Shown: positions 52,695 through 60,234 of the stretch, piece after piece
Layout of the letters: the number at the start of each line of letters is the position of its first letter
Position numbering within the stretch: the stretch's first letter is position 1
Source of the DNA: Paenibacillus aurantius
GTDB lineage: Bacteria; Bacillota; Bacilli; Paenibacillales; NBRC-103111
Direction of reading: 5' to 3'
Assembly (NCBI RefSeq): GCF_032268605.1
Contig: NZ_CP130318.1
Location: 1,519,001 to 1,583,000 of the forward strand
DNA length: 64,000 nt
Position numbers and translations under genes: made by a program
The notes under the pieces: generated by a model
The model's database searches: none
What the model was told of the DNA's origin: nothing
What the model saw: only the letters and a program-made list of their open reading frames with translations

Positions 52695-54044
52695 ATGCCC
52701 TTGGCCAAAAGGCAGGGAGCGACAGCCGTCCGAAAGACATCCTCAAGAGGCTCCCGTACCAAAAGCCGATCGCGCGGCTCGTCAGGCGGGCGGGGGAAAC
52801 TGCAGGCCCGGTTTAAGAAAATGCAGAGGAAATATGCGAAGCTGAAGAAAAAGTACCGGCTTATCCGGTCCATTCCGCCCGGAACGACGGATCGTTATAT
52901 GTACGAGGCCACCGTGTTTGCCCATGCTTACGACTTTACTCCTGACGAGCTGAGGGCGAGCCTGGCGGCCGGCTCCCAGGCGCCGCATGGACCTTACCGG
53001 ACCGCCTTGTGGTTCCTGCCCTACTTCGAAACCCCCTTCTATGGAGGGATGCATACCATCCTCCGGTTTGCCGACTTCCTTCAAAAAAGGTACGGCATCC
53101 GCAGCTCCTTTGCGATCGTAGGAACGAAGGACACCAGCCCGATTGCGGCATCCATCCAAAAAGCGTTCCCGGGCCTTGCCGGCAATCCCGTCTATCCGCT
53201 GCCGAATATTTACCGGTTCGACGGACTGCCCGACCATGATCTCGGAATCTGTACGCTGTGGACCACCGCCTATTCTCTGCTCAAATTCAACCGGGTCCGC
53301 CGGAAGCTGTACTTTATGCAGGACTACGAACCTTATTTCTACCCTTCCGGCTCCACCAGCTCCCAGGTGATGGCCACCTACCGGTTCGGCTTTGACGGCA
53401 TCTGCAACACCCCAGCACTTCTGGCAAGCTACGAGGAGCACGGCGGCCGGGGGGCGGCCTTTACTCCGGCGGTGAACCGGGCGATTTTCTACCCGGATCC
53501 GGCGCTCCGGGAGGCGCAGTCCCCGGGCCGGCTGTTCTTCTATGCCCGTCCCGGTACCGCGCGAAACTGCTTCGAGCTGGCGGCGGCCGCCTTGAGGAAG
53601 CTGAAGGAAACCTTAGGGGGGAAGGTCGACATCGTGAGCGCGGGGGCCGAATGGGACGTTACCCGGTATGGTCTTCAGGGCATTGTCCGCCATCTGGGTA
53701 TGCTTCCTTACGAGCAGACCGGTCAGCTGTACCGGACCTGCCGGGCCGGTCTCGCTCTGATGTCCACCCGGCATCCCTCCTATCCGCCCCTGGAGCTGAT
53801 GGCTTGCGGAAGCCTGGTGGTGACGAACAACAACGAGTGGAACCATTGGCTGTTCCGGCACGGGGAGAACTGCCTTCTCTCGGAGCCGACCGCCACCTGC
53901 CTGTATGAATCGCTATATCATGCCGTTACCAATCGGGAACTGCGCGAAAGAATTACGACACGAGCGTTGGAGTACATCCGGCAGGAACATTCCGATTGGG
54001 ATGGCGAGCTTCAGAGGACCGCCGAGGCCCTGTCGATCCACTAA
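52695..54044 (+). CDS. Glycosyltransferase, WsaF-like (probable rhamnosyltransferase)
   Basis: A 449-residue GT-B enzyme. Residues 1-65 are a Ser/Arg/Lys/Gly-rich tail followed by a short basic coiled coil (FKKMQRKYAKLKKKYR). The catalytic part reads ALWFLPYFETPFYGGMH in the first domain and SYPPLELMACGSLVVTNN in the second, which holds the GT4-type nucleotide-sugar glutamate. The layout resembles WsaF, a rhamnosyltransferase for the S-layer glycan of Geobacillus stearothermophilus. AGGAGGTGAG precedes the ATG at 52695. With rmlA directly before it, dTDP-rhamnose is the likely donor. Confidence 0.82.
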   Translation: MPLAKRQGATAVRKTSSRGSRTKSRSRGSSGGRGKLQARFKKMQRKYAKLKKKYRLIRSIPPGTTDRYMYEATVFAHAYDFTPDELRASLAAGSQAPHGPYRTALWFLPYFETPFYGGMHTILRFADFLQKRYGIRSSFAIVGTKDTSPIAASIQKAFPGLAGNPVYPLPNIYRFDGLPDHDLGICTLWTTAYSLLKFNRVRRKLYFMQDYEPYFYPSGSTSSQVMATYRFGFDGICNTPALLASYEEHGGRGAAFTPAVNRAIFYPDPALREAQSPGRLFFYARPGTARNCFELAAAALRKLKETLGGKVDIVSAGAEWDVTRYGLQGIVRHLGMLPYEQTGQLYRTCRAGLALMSTRHPSYPPLELMACGSLVVTNNNEWNHWLFRHGENCLLSEPTATCLYESLYHAVTNRELRERITTRALEYIRQEHSDWDGELQRTAEALSIH

Positions 54045-54062
54045 CCGCAAGGAGGGAGACCG

Positions 54063-55163
54063 ATGAACGCCATACGCCATCAATGGAAGCGGGGGCGCCG
54101 GCACGGAAGGAGAGCAGGCCGTGCCGACGGGTTCCGTCTCGGCCGCTGCGAAGGAGCTCTCACCCACATCCCCGAAACGCCGGTGAATGGCCGGGATGTC
54201 CATGTGCTGTATGTCCGGGAAGGCTTCGAGGCGATCGACAGCGGAATAGAGGCGGCGCTGCGCCGGTTGGTCCGGGACGTCACGTCGGTGAGCGCGACGG
54301 AAGAGATCGCCGGGCTTGCTACCCGCCTACGTCCCGACCTGGTGCTGGTGCTGAACGCAACCCGCTTCCCGGTGGAGCAGGCTGATCGCCTCCGGGACAT
54401 GGGGATTCTTACCGCCGTATGGTTTCTCGACGATCCTTACCGGATGGATTGGGATGTGCAGCTGGCTGCTCATTACGACTACGTGTTTACCAATGAAATC
54501 AGCTGTGTCTCCCCTTTTCAGGAGGCGGGATCTCCCCGGGTCTTCTATCTTCCGCTTGCGGTTCATCCGGCCGTCTATTACCCGAGAAGGGTGGAGCCGG
54601 CCTACCGGTCGGATGTTTGCTTCATCGGGACGGCGTTTGCGAACCGCCGGGCGTTCTTTGACCGGCTGGCCCCTTACCTGGCGGGGAAGAAAGTGTTCAT
54701 CTCCGGCTGGTATTGGGATCGCCTGGCGCGCTACGGCCTGCTGAAGAGCAGCATCCGGCAGGATAAGCTGCGGGAAGGCACCTGGCTGTCGGCGGAGGAG
54801 ACGGCCAAGTATTACAACGGGGCCAAAATCGTCATCAACCTGCACCGGGAGGACAGCGCGGAAGAAACGATCAACAGCCGGGGAATTCCCGCCTTGTCGA
54901 TCAATCCGCGGACGTTCGAAATCAGCGGCTGCGGGGTGCTGCAGCTGACTGACGACCGGGAGGAGCTTCACCGGATGTATACCGGCGGCCAGGACCTGGT
55001 CACCTACCGCAATCCGGAGGATTTGGCGGCGAAGCTGGACTACTACCTGTCCCGGGATGAGGAGCGGCTCGAGCTTGCCGTCCGGGGCTTGGTCCGGACG
55101 CGCTCCCGGCATACGTATCTTCACCGCATGGCGGAGCTCCTGTTCGCGGTATGGGGAGGCTGA
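54063..55163 (+). CDS. CgeB-like glycosyltransferase family protein, copy 1
   Basis: A 366-residue protein with the CgeB plan: an N-terminal domain with PDLVLVLNATRFP and AVWFLDDPYRMDW, and a C-terminal domain with CFIGTAFANR, YNGAKIVINLHR and NPRTFEISGCGVLQL. B. subtilis CgeB is made under sigma-K and belongs to the outermost spore layer; its fold is that of a GT-B glycosyltransferase. The N-terminal tail has Gly at every fourth residue (positions 11 to 31). Two paralogues follow in tandem. AAGGAGGGAG precedes the ATG. Confidence 0.85.
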   Translation: MNAIRHQWKRGRRHGRRAGRADGFRLGRCEGALTHIPETPVNGRDVHVLYVREGFEAIDSGIEAALRRLVRDVTSVSATEEIAGLATRLRPDLVLVLNATRFPVEQADRLRDMGILTAVWFLDDPYRMDWDVQLAAHYDYVFTNEISCVSPFQEAGSPRVFYLPLAVHPAVYYPRRVEPAYRSDVCFIGTAFANRRAFFDRLAPYLAGKKVFISGWYWDRLARYGLLKSSIRQDKLREGTWLSAEETAKYYNGAKIVINLHREDSAEETINSRGIPALSINPRTFEISGCGVLQLTDDREELHRMYTGGQDLVTYRNPEDLAAKLDYYLSRDEERLELAVRGLVRTRSRHTYLHRMAELLFAVWGG

Positions 55164-55166
55164 AGC

Positions 55167-56315
55167 ATGGGGAGAAGCAAAGACGGAAGCCGGCAGGTGC
55201 GGAGGGCCGCCCGCGCTCATGAGCTCGGCCTAAGGCAGGGGCGGCAGGCGGGAGAGGAGATGGGCAGAAGACTAGCCCGGTTGGAAGCCGTGACTGGACC
55301 AATCACTCCGCCAGCCGTCATCCGCTCGGATTGGCGGGTCCTGTACGTCACATCCGGCATGGAAGAACCGTATTCCAGCCTGGATTCCGCCGTCATCGAT
55401 GCGCTGGGCGGCATGGTGCGGGAGCTCGGTGTTATCGCGCCAAGCCGGGAAACGGCAGCGGAAGCCGTCCGCTTCGGGCCGGATCTTGTGCTCGTTCTAA
55501 GCGGGATTAAGCTTCCGGTCAAGCAGGCTGCACTGATGCGAAGCCTCGGCCTGCGGACCGCGGTTTGGTTTACCGACGATCCTTACTATACCGACTGGAC
55601 CGTCCGTATTGCCCCTCAATACCGCCATGTCTTTACCCAGGATCTGGGCTGTGTCCCTTTCTATCGAGGTCTTGGCTGCGAAGACGTCCGGTATTTGCCG
55701 CTCGGCATGAACCCGAAGACGTTTCATCCGAGGAGAAGCGGGGCCCGTCATCATACGGACGTCTGTTTCATCGGCAACGCCTTCTCCAACCGAATCCGCC
55801 TGTTCCATAAGCTCGCTCCCCGTCTCGAGGGCAAGCGCTGGCTCATTTCGGGTCTTTGGTGGCGCCGGATGAAGGGATACGGGAAATACCGGGACCACCT
55901 GAGAACCGACGGCTGGCTGTCTCCCGAAGAGACGGCCCTTTACTACAGCGGGGCCCGAATGGTCATTAACCAGCACCGGGCCTCCGACGACAAGCGGATC
56001 AATTTCAACCGGAGAGGCGTCGAGGCCCTGTCGGTCAATCCCCGTACCTTCGAAATCAGCGGCTGCGGCGTGCTGCAGCTGATCGACCGGAGGGCTGATC
56101 TCCCCTCATGCTACACACCAGGCTTGGAGATCGAAACCTACGGATCCGCTGAAGAATTAGGGGATAAAATCCAGTATTACCTGAAGCATGAAGATGAACG
56201 GAACGAGATGGCCCGCCGGGCTCTCATCAGGACGCTTCAGGAGCATACGTACGCCAGCCGGCTGCAGCGCCTGCTGGAAGCGGTGGGGGGGTTCTCCGAT
56301 GAAAGTCAACCGTAA
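55167..56315 (+). CDS. CgeB-like glycosyltransferase family protein, copy 2
   Basis: A 382-residue paralogue of the genes on both sides, with AVWFTDDPYYTDW, CFIGNAFSNR, YSGARMVINQHR and NPRTFEISGCGVLQL. The asparagine-leucine pair of the INLHR motif is INQHR here. Its N-terminal tail has the pattern LGLRQGRQAGEEMG, again Gly at every fourth residue. It begins three bases after the first copy and its end overlaps the third by 17 bases, so all three are probably translated from one message. Confidence 0.85.
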   Translation: MGRSKDGSRQVRRAARAHELGLRQGRQAGEEMGRRLARLEAVTGPITPPAVIRSDWRVLYVTSGMEEPYSSLDSAVIDALGGMVRELGVIAPSRETAAEAVRFGPDLVLVLSGIKLPVKQAALMRSLGLRTAVWFTDDPYYTDWTVRIAPQYRHVFTQDLGCVPFYRGLGCEDVRYLPLGMNPKTFHPRRSGARHHTDVCFIGNAFSNRIRLFHKLAPRLEGKRWLISGLWWRRMKGYGKYRDHLRTDGWLSPEETALYYSGARMVINQHRASDDKRINFNRRGVEALSVNPRTFEISGCGVLQLIDRRADLPSCYTPGLEIETYGSAEELGDKIQYYLKHEDERNEMARRALIRTLQEHTYASRLQRLLEAVGGFSDESQP

Positions 56316-57432
56316 ATCAGCCGGACTCACCCGTTACCGGGAAGCAGGGAGGAAGGACGGTCTCCTGGCGGGCCGGGAGCAGGGAATCCGGCTTGGAGGG
56401 TGCGCCGCCATTACCCGGGAGCTGGAAGGGAAGGCGTTTCCCCGCCTGAACCTGAAGGTGCTCTACGTCTCGCCCGGAGTAGGCGTGCCTTATACCGCCC
56501 TCGACCAGGGGATTGTAGGGGCGCTGCGCGGGCAGGTTCAGGAGGTGCGGGAATGCTCGGCCTTCGGGAATGTGGCGGCAGAAGCCGCGGCCTGGAAGCC
56601 GGATCTCCTGTTCGTGCTGAACGGGTTCAACCTTCCCCTTGGCCAGCTTGACGAGATTCGCCGGGGAGGAACCGCCACGGCCGTCTGGTTCGTGGACGAT
56701 CCGTATTTTACCGACTGGACGGCGGGCCTTGCTCCTCATTACGACTACATCTTTACCCAAGAGCGCAATTGCGTGGAGCTGTACCAGTCGCTCGGCTGCC
56801 CGAATGTCCATTTTCTGTCCGTACCGGCCGACCCTTCCGTCTACTATCCGCGCAAGCCGGACATCTCTTATCTTTCGGACGTTTGCTTTATCGGAACGGC
56901 CTTCGGGAACCGGCTTGCTTTTATCGATCAGGTGGCGCGTTATCTTTCGACCAAGAATCTGGTTCTCTCCGGCTGGTGGTGGAACCGGCTGAAGAACTAC
57001 AAGCTGCTGAAGTCCAAAATACGCAAAGATAAGCTGAAACGGGGAAGCTGGCTTTCGCCGGAGGAAACGTCGAGCTATTACAACGGCGCCAAGATCGTCA
57101 TCAACCTGCACCGGGCGGCTGTCGAGAAGAAGCAGACCTTTAACCACCGGGGCATCCCGGCCTTGTCGGTTAATCCCCGCACGTTTGAAATCGCCGGAAC
57201 AGGAGCGTTCCAGCTGTCGGACATCCGGGAGGATCTCCCCCAGTACTACCAGGATGGGCAGGAAATCGCCACGTACTCCACCCCGCAAGAGCTCGCCGAG
57301 AAGATCGAATACTACCTCACCCATGAGGAGGAACGGAGAAGAGCCGCCCTGAACGGATTCCGGCGCACGATGCTCGAGCATACTTACTCGGATCGGATCC
57401 GGACCATACTCGAACGGATCACCCGTTCTTAA
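56299..57432 (+). CDS. CgeB-like glycosyltransferase family protein, copy 3
   Basis: A 377-residue third CgeB-like protein with AVWFVDDPYFTDW, CFIGTAFGNR, YNGAKIVINLHR and NPRTFEIAGTGAFQL; the SGCG of the other copies is AGTG. Its N-terminal helix (AGRKDGLLAGREQGIRLG) carries Gly at every fourth residue. The ATG at 56299 lies inside the end of the previous gene, with GGTGGGGGG upstream; the frame is open further back to 56188 but that stretch overlaps copy 2 fully. Copies 1 and 3 look closer to each other than to copy 2. Confidence 0.85.
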   Translation: MKVNRKSAGLTRYREAGRKDGLLAGREQGIRLGGCAAITRELEGKAFPRLNLKVLYVSPGVGVPYTALDQGIVGALRGQVQEVRECSAFGNVAAEAAAWKPDLLFVLNGFNLPLGQLDEIRRGGTATAVWFVDDPYFTDWTAGLAPHYDYIFTQERNCVELYQSLGCPNVHFLSVPADPSVYYPRKPDISYLSDVCFIGTAFGNRLAFIDQVARYLSTKNLVLSGWWWNRLKNYKLLKSKIRKDKLKRGSWLSPEETSSYYNGAKIVINLHRAAVEKKQTFNHRGIPALSVNPRTFEIAGTGAFQLSDIREDLPQYYQDGQEIATYSTPQELAEKIEYYLTHEEERRRAALNGFRRTMLEHTYSDRIRTILERITRS

Positions 57433-57445
57433 GGAGGGATGAAGC

Positions 57446-57760
57446 GTGGAACGCAAGCGGAGCAGCAAACGGGCGGAACGCCAGGCTAATCAGACTAAAC
57501 GGAGAACGGGGCTCACGAAGAGTTCGAGCTCTCCCCATGCCGACAGCAAGAAAAGAGACAAGGCAGCCGAGCGCCGCAGGAAACGGCGGACAGAGCGCAA
57601 AGCGAGGGAACGCGCACGTGAAAAGGCGAAACGGCGCAAAAAGAAGAAGGAGGCTTACAGCAAAGGCTTTAAAAAAGGCTATGAAGAAGGCTTCCAAATC
57701 GGATATGAAGAAGGACACCGGAAGGAACCCGGCCCCGAAGGGCTGGCCGAAGCTTCTTGA
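57446..57760 (+). CDS. Very basic small protein with GX3 repeat tail
   Basis: A 104-residue protein. Residues 1-70 are almost wholly Arg, Lys, Glu, Ala and Ser (for example RRRKRRTERKARERAREKAK), either a charged helix or disordered. The tail KGFKKGYEEGFQIGYEEG has Gly at every fourth residue with aromatic residues between. The start is GTG at 57446 with AAGGAGG eight bases upstream. I know no family for it. The tail is like the N-terminal tails of the three CgeB-like proteins before it, so it may bind them. Confidence 0.7.
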   Translation: MERKRSSKRAERQANQTKRRTGLTKSSSSPHADSKKRDKAAERRRKRRTERKARERAREKAKRRKKKKEAYSKGFKKGYEEGFQIGYEEGHRKEPGPEGLAEAS

Positions 57761-57806
57761 CCGTAAGGAGCTGAAAGGAGACCGATCCCATTTCGCGGCG
57801 AGCCGG

Positions 57807-57836
57807 AACCACATCCTCCCGCTGCTGCATATAGTG
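57807..57836 (+). promoter_or_regulatory. Sigma-K-like promoter before the small helical proteins
   Basis: AACC (57807-57810), 17 bases, then CATATAGTG (57828-57836), one mismatch from CATANNNTA. It lies 75 bases upstream of the GTG start at 57912, in a 151-base gap between two gene runs. Confidence 0.4.
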
Positions 57837-57911
57837 ATTATTGGATCGCTATAGCGGTTTATGACAAGACAGTAGAATCCCCCAGGCTGTGAGACAGGAG
57901 GAGCAACTATC

Positions 57912-58202
57912 GTGGAGCATCATCTTACCAAAATCATTCGGCAGTTGGTCGTCTCCCAGCAGCAGCTGGCCCGGCTGCTGGAAGCCGAGCGGCATAAAAT
58001 AGGCAAAATGGCGGATATGGTTTGCGACATTCCCGGCCACGGGCCCACTCTGGGCGGCTTGGAGGGAATCATCAAGCATTCCGGAGACCATACCAAAAAC
58101 ATCGCGGCTTACTTGAACAGCCTGGCCGACCTGGAGGACGCCATTGCCGACATGCTCGAGCCGGCGATCAAGGAATTGAGAGAGCCCGAAGAACAAGAAT
58201 AA
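57912..58202 (+). CDS. Small helical protein of unknown function, first of three
   Basis: A 96-residue protein that looks wholly alpha-helical apart from a turn at CDIPGHGPTLGG near residue 40. The first helix is IIRQLVVSQQQLARLLEAER and the C-terminus is acidic. GACAGGAGGAG lies ten bases before the GTG start. I do not recognise it. The two next genes encode similar-sized helical proteins with a related opening (short Leu-rich helix, then Q followed by LA or VA and a Leu-rich end), so the three may be divergent paralogues. Confidence 0.7.
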   Translation: MEHHLTKIIRQLVVSQQQLARLLEAERHKIGKMADMVCDIPGHGPTLGGLEGIIKHSGDHTKNIAAYLNSLADLEDAIADMLEPAIKELREPEEQE

Positions 58203-58262
58203 AGCCTGGCGCCCTGTCCCGGAAGGCGGAGCGGACAGGAGCGCCTGAAGGAGGCCCGGAAG

Positions 58263-58604
58263 GTGAAAAGGGAGCATGCCTATTTAAAGCTGCTGGAGGC
58301 GACGGCCGACATGCAGGCCCATGTCGCCGGCATTCTGGAAGCGAAAGTGATGGAAGCGGAGAAGACGAAGCATTGGCTGAACAGGCACGTGGACCATTCC
58401 GGCTTTCAGGACCATGACGGGGTTTCCGCCTTCACGCTCGAATTTCATACTCAATTGATCGAAGTGATAGACGGCATTACCAAGATGGAGCGGGGCTTGG
58501 CCCGCAACCTTAAGGTTCTGCTCGAAACGGGCAAGGAATCGGAAGGGGGCTCAAGCGGAGGAGGCTCAGGCGGCATGTTTGATTTCGGAGGCGGCGACAA
58601 ATGA
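58263..58604 (+). CDS. Small helical protein with Gly/Ser tail, second of three
   Basis: A 113-residue protein. The N-terminal helix reads YLKLLEATADMQAHVAGILE, then a charged helix and a region with FHTQLIEVIDGITKMERGL. The last 25 residues are Gly/Ser-rich and end MFDFGGGDK. The start is a GTG at 58263 after GAAGGAGGCCC. Its stop overlaps the ATG of the third small gene by four bases. No family recognised; the place in the operon suggests a spore surface or scaffold role. Confidence 0.7.
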   Translation: MKREHAYLKLLEATADMQAHVAGILEAKVMEAEKTKHWLNRHVDHSGFQDHDGVSAFTLEFHTQLIEVIDGITKMERGLARNLKVLLETGKESEGGSSGGGSGGMFDFGGGDK

Positions 58605-58915
58605 GCGGGCGGGGCCGGGAGAACCGGATCAAGCTGGACATTCTGGAGTCGCTTGCCGAAAGCCAGAAGGCACTGGCCCGGATTCTGACCAGTGCGGCGG
58701 ACTGCTCCGCCGCGTCCGATCCGCTTGCCGTTCATATCCGGGACAATCTGGATGCGATCAGCCGGTGCCAGCGTCAGCTGGCTGTTCATTTTTTCGGCCT
58801 GACCTTTCGTAAGCTGCGCCGAAGCCGTCCGGGTAAGCCGTGGCTTCATGCCAGGCTGCGGATAATGACCAATCCTTATCGATACCCGGCCGTTTTCCCG
58901 GCCAAAAAACGTTAA
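58601..58915 (+). CDS. Small helical basic protein, third of three
   Basis: A 104-residue protein. The first helix is LDILESLAESQKALARIL, followed by a second, IRDNLDAISRCQRQLAVHF, of similar pattern. The C-terminal 35 residues are basic (FRKLRRSRPGKPWLHARLR). The ATG overlaps the stop of the previous gene. The two internal helices resemble each other and the first helix of the 96-residue protein, which supports a common origin. The function is unknown. Confidence 0.7.
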   Translation: MSGRGRENRIKLDILESLAESQKALARILTSAADCSAASDPLAVHIRDNLDAISRCQRQLAVHFFGLTFRKLRRSRPGKPWLHARLRIMTNPYRYPAVFPAKKR

Positions 58916-58969
58916 GGAGGCAGGCGCCGATCTCTGCCTGAAGATCTCGCTTAAGACAGGGGGACCACG

Positions 58970-59653
58970 ATGCACCGTTTTTGGGATTCGCTCATATATC
59001 CGTTGTTTAAGCAGTTTACGCCTCGCCACATTGTCGAGATCGGGGCTTTGGCCGGCGATAATACGGTTAAGGTGCTTGATTACTGCAGCGAGGTCGGGGG
59101 CACGCTGACCATTATCGATCCGGCGTCCCACTTCGCTTTCGAGAAGCTCAATAAGCGTTACGGTGGACATCACCGGTTTATTCAAGCCCTCAGCCTGGAG
59201 GTGCTGCCGGCCCTTCGCGAGGTGGACGCCGTTCTAATCGACGGGGACCATAACTGGTATACCGTGTATCATGAGCTGAAAATCATCGAGAAGCTTCCGC
59301 GCTTCCCGCTCGTTCTCCTGCATGATATCGAGTGGCCTTATGGAAGAAGGGACCTCTATTACAATCCTTCCACCATTCCGAGCAAGCACCGCCAGCCGTA
59401 TTCCACCCTAGGCATTATGCCGGGCCAATCGGAGCTGGTAGAAGGGGGAGTGAACCAGGGGATGAATCATGCCCTGCGGGAAGGAGGGCCGAAGAACGGA
59501 GTGCGGACCGCGGTGGAAGATTTCCTTAAGCAGAGCTCCGTTCCCCTTTCCTTTCATGGAGTGGCGTCCCATCACGGGCTGGGGATTCTGGCGCCGGACG
59601 ATCCCGATGTCAACCGGCTCATCCACCATTTTACCGTGGTTTCGGGATTATAA
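58970..59653 (+). CDS. Class I SAM-dependent methyltransferase
   Basis: A 227-residue protein with a Rossmann-type methyltransferase core. Motif I is IVEIGALAGDNT, the acidic residue after strand 2 lies in LTIIDPASH, and AVLIDGDHNWYTVYHEL is typical of the Methyltransf_24 group that modifies sugars. LLHDIEWPY follows. It sits between the small helical proteins and rmlC, so O-methylation of a rhamnose or another glycan sugar is a fair guess. GGGGGACC is upstream of the ATG. Confidence 0.78.
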   Translation: MHRFWDSLIYPLFKQFTPRHIVEIGALAGDNTVKVLDYCSEVGGTLTIIDPASHFAFEKLNKRYGGHHRFIQALSLEVLPALREVDAVLIDGDHNWYTVYHELKIIEKLPRFPLVLLHDIEWPYGRRDLYYNPSTIPSKHRQPYSTLGIMPGQSELVEGGVNQGMNHALREGGPKNGVRTAVEDFLKQSSVPLSFHGVASHHGLGILAPDDPDVNRLIHHFTVVSGL

Positions 59654-59671
59654 GCGAAGGGGGAACGAAGG

Positions 59672-60217
59672 ATGAAAGCCATTCCCTGTGCCTTGGAGGG
59701 CGTCTTTCTGCTGGAGCCGGTCTGCCATTCCGATTCCCGGGGCTTCTTTATGGAATCCTATCATGCGGCGGCTCTTGCGGCGGTCGCCGGGGACTTCGCC
59801 TTCGTGCAGGACAATCACTCCTTGTCGGAAAAGGCCGGAGTATTGAGAGGGCTGCACTTTCAGCTGCCCCCGAAAGCCCAGACCAAGCTTGTCCGGGTGA
59901 CGGCCGGGGCCGTGTATGACGTGGTCGTCGACTTGCGCCGGTCGTCCCCGACCTTCGGCCGCTGGGCGGGCTTCCTTCTGACCGCTTCCAACAAGCGCCA
60001 GCTTCTGGTGCCCAAAGGTTTTGCCCACGGGTTCTGCACCCTTGTTCCCCGGACGGAATTTCTGTATAAAGTAGATGAGTATTACTCCCCGGAGCATGAC
60101 AGGGGGATCGCTTGGGACGATCCTGACCTGGGGATCGACTGGCCCGTGGCGAACCCGCTCATGTCGGACAAAGACCGGTCCCTTCCGCGTCTGCGGGAGA
60201 CGGGATTTACATTTTGA
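59672..60217 (+). CDS. rmlC: dTDP-4-dehydrorhamnose 3,5-epimerase (RmlC/SpsL)
   Basis: A 181-residue cupin-fold epimerase, third enzyme of dTDP-rhamnose synthesis. The family signature VLRGLHFQLPPKAQTKLVR includes the catalytic His, DVVVDLRRSSPTFG contains the Asp of the dyad, and VPKGFAHGF follows. GAAGGGGGAACG precedes the ATG. rmlB follows after 17 bases and rmlD overlaps rmlB, so the last three steps are made from one message. It corresponds to SpsL in the B. subtilis spore polysaccharide set. Confidence 0.95.
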   Translation: MKAIPCALEGVFLLEPVCHSDSRGFFMESYHAAALAAVAGDFAFVQDNHSLSEKAGVLRGLHFQLPPKAQTKLVRVTAGAVYDVVVDLRRSSPTFGRWAGFLLTASNKRQLLVPKGFAHGFCTLVPRTEFLYKVDEYYSPEHDRGIAWDDPDLGIDWPVANPLMSDKDRSLPRLRETGFTF

Positions 60218-60234
60218 ATAGGAGCCGTTAAGCC

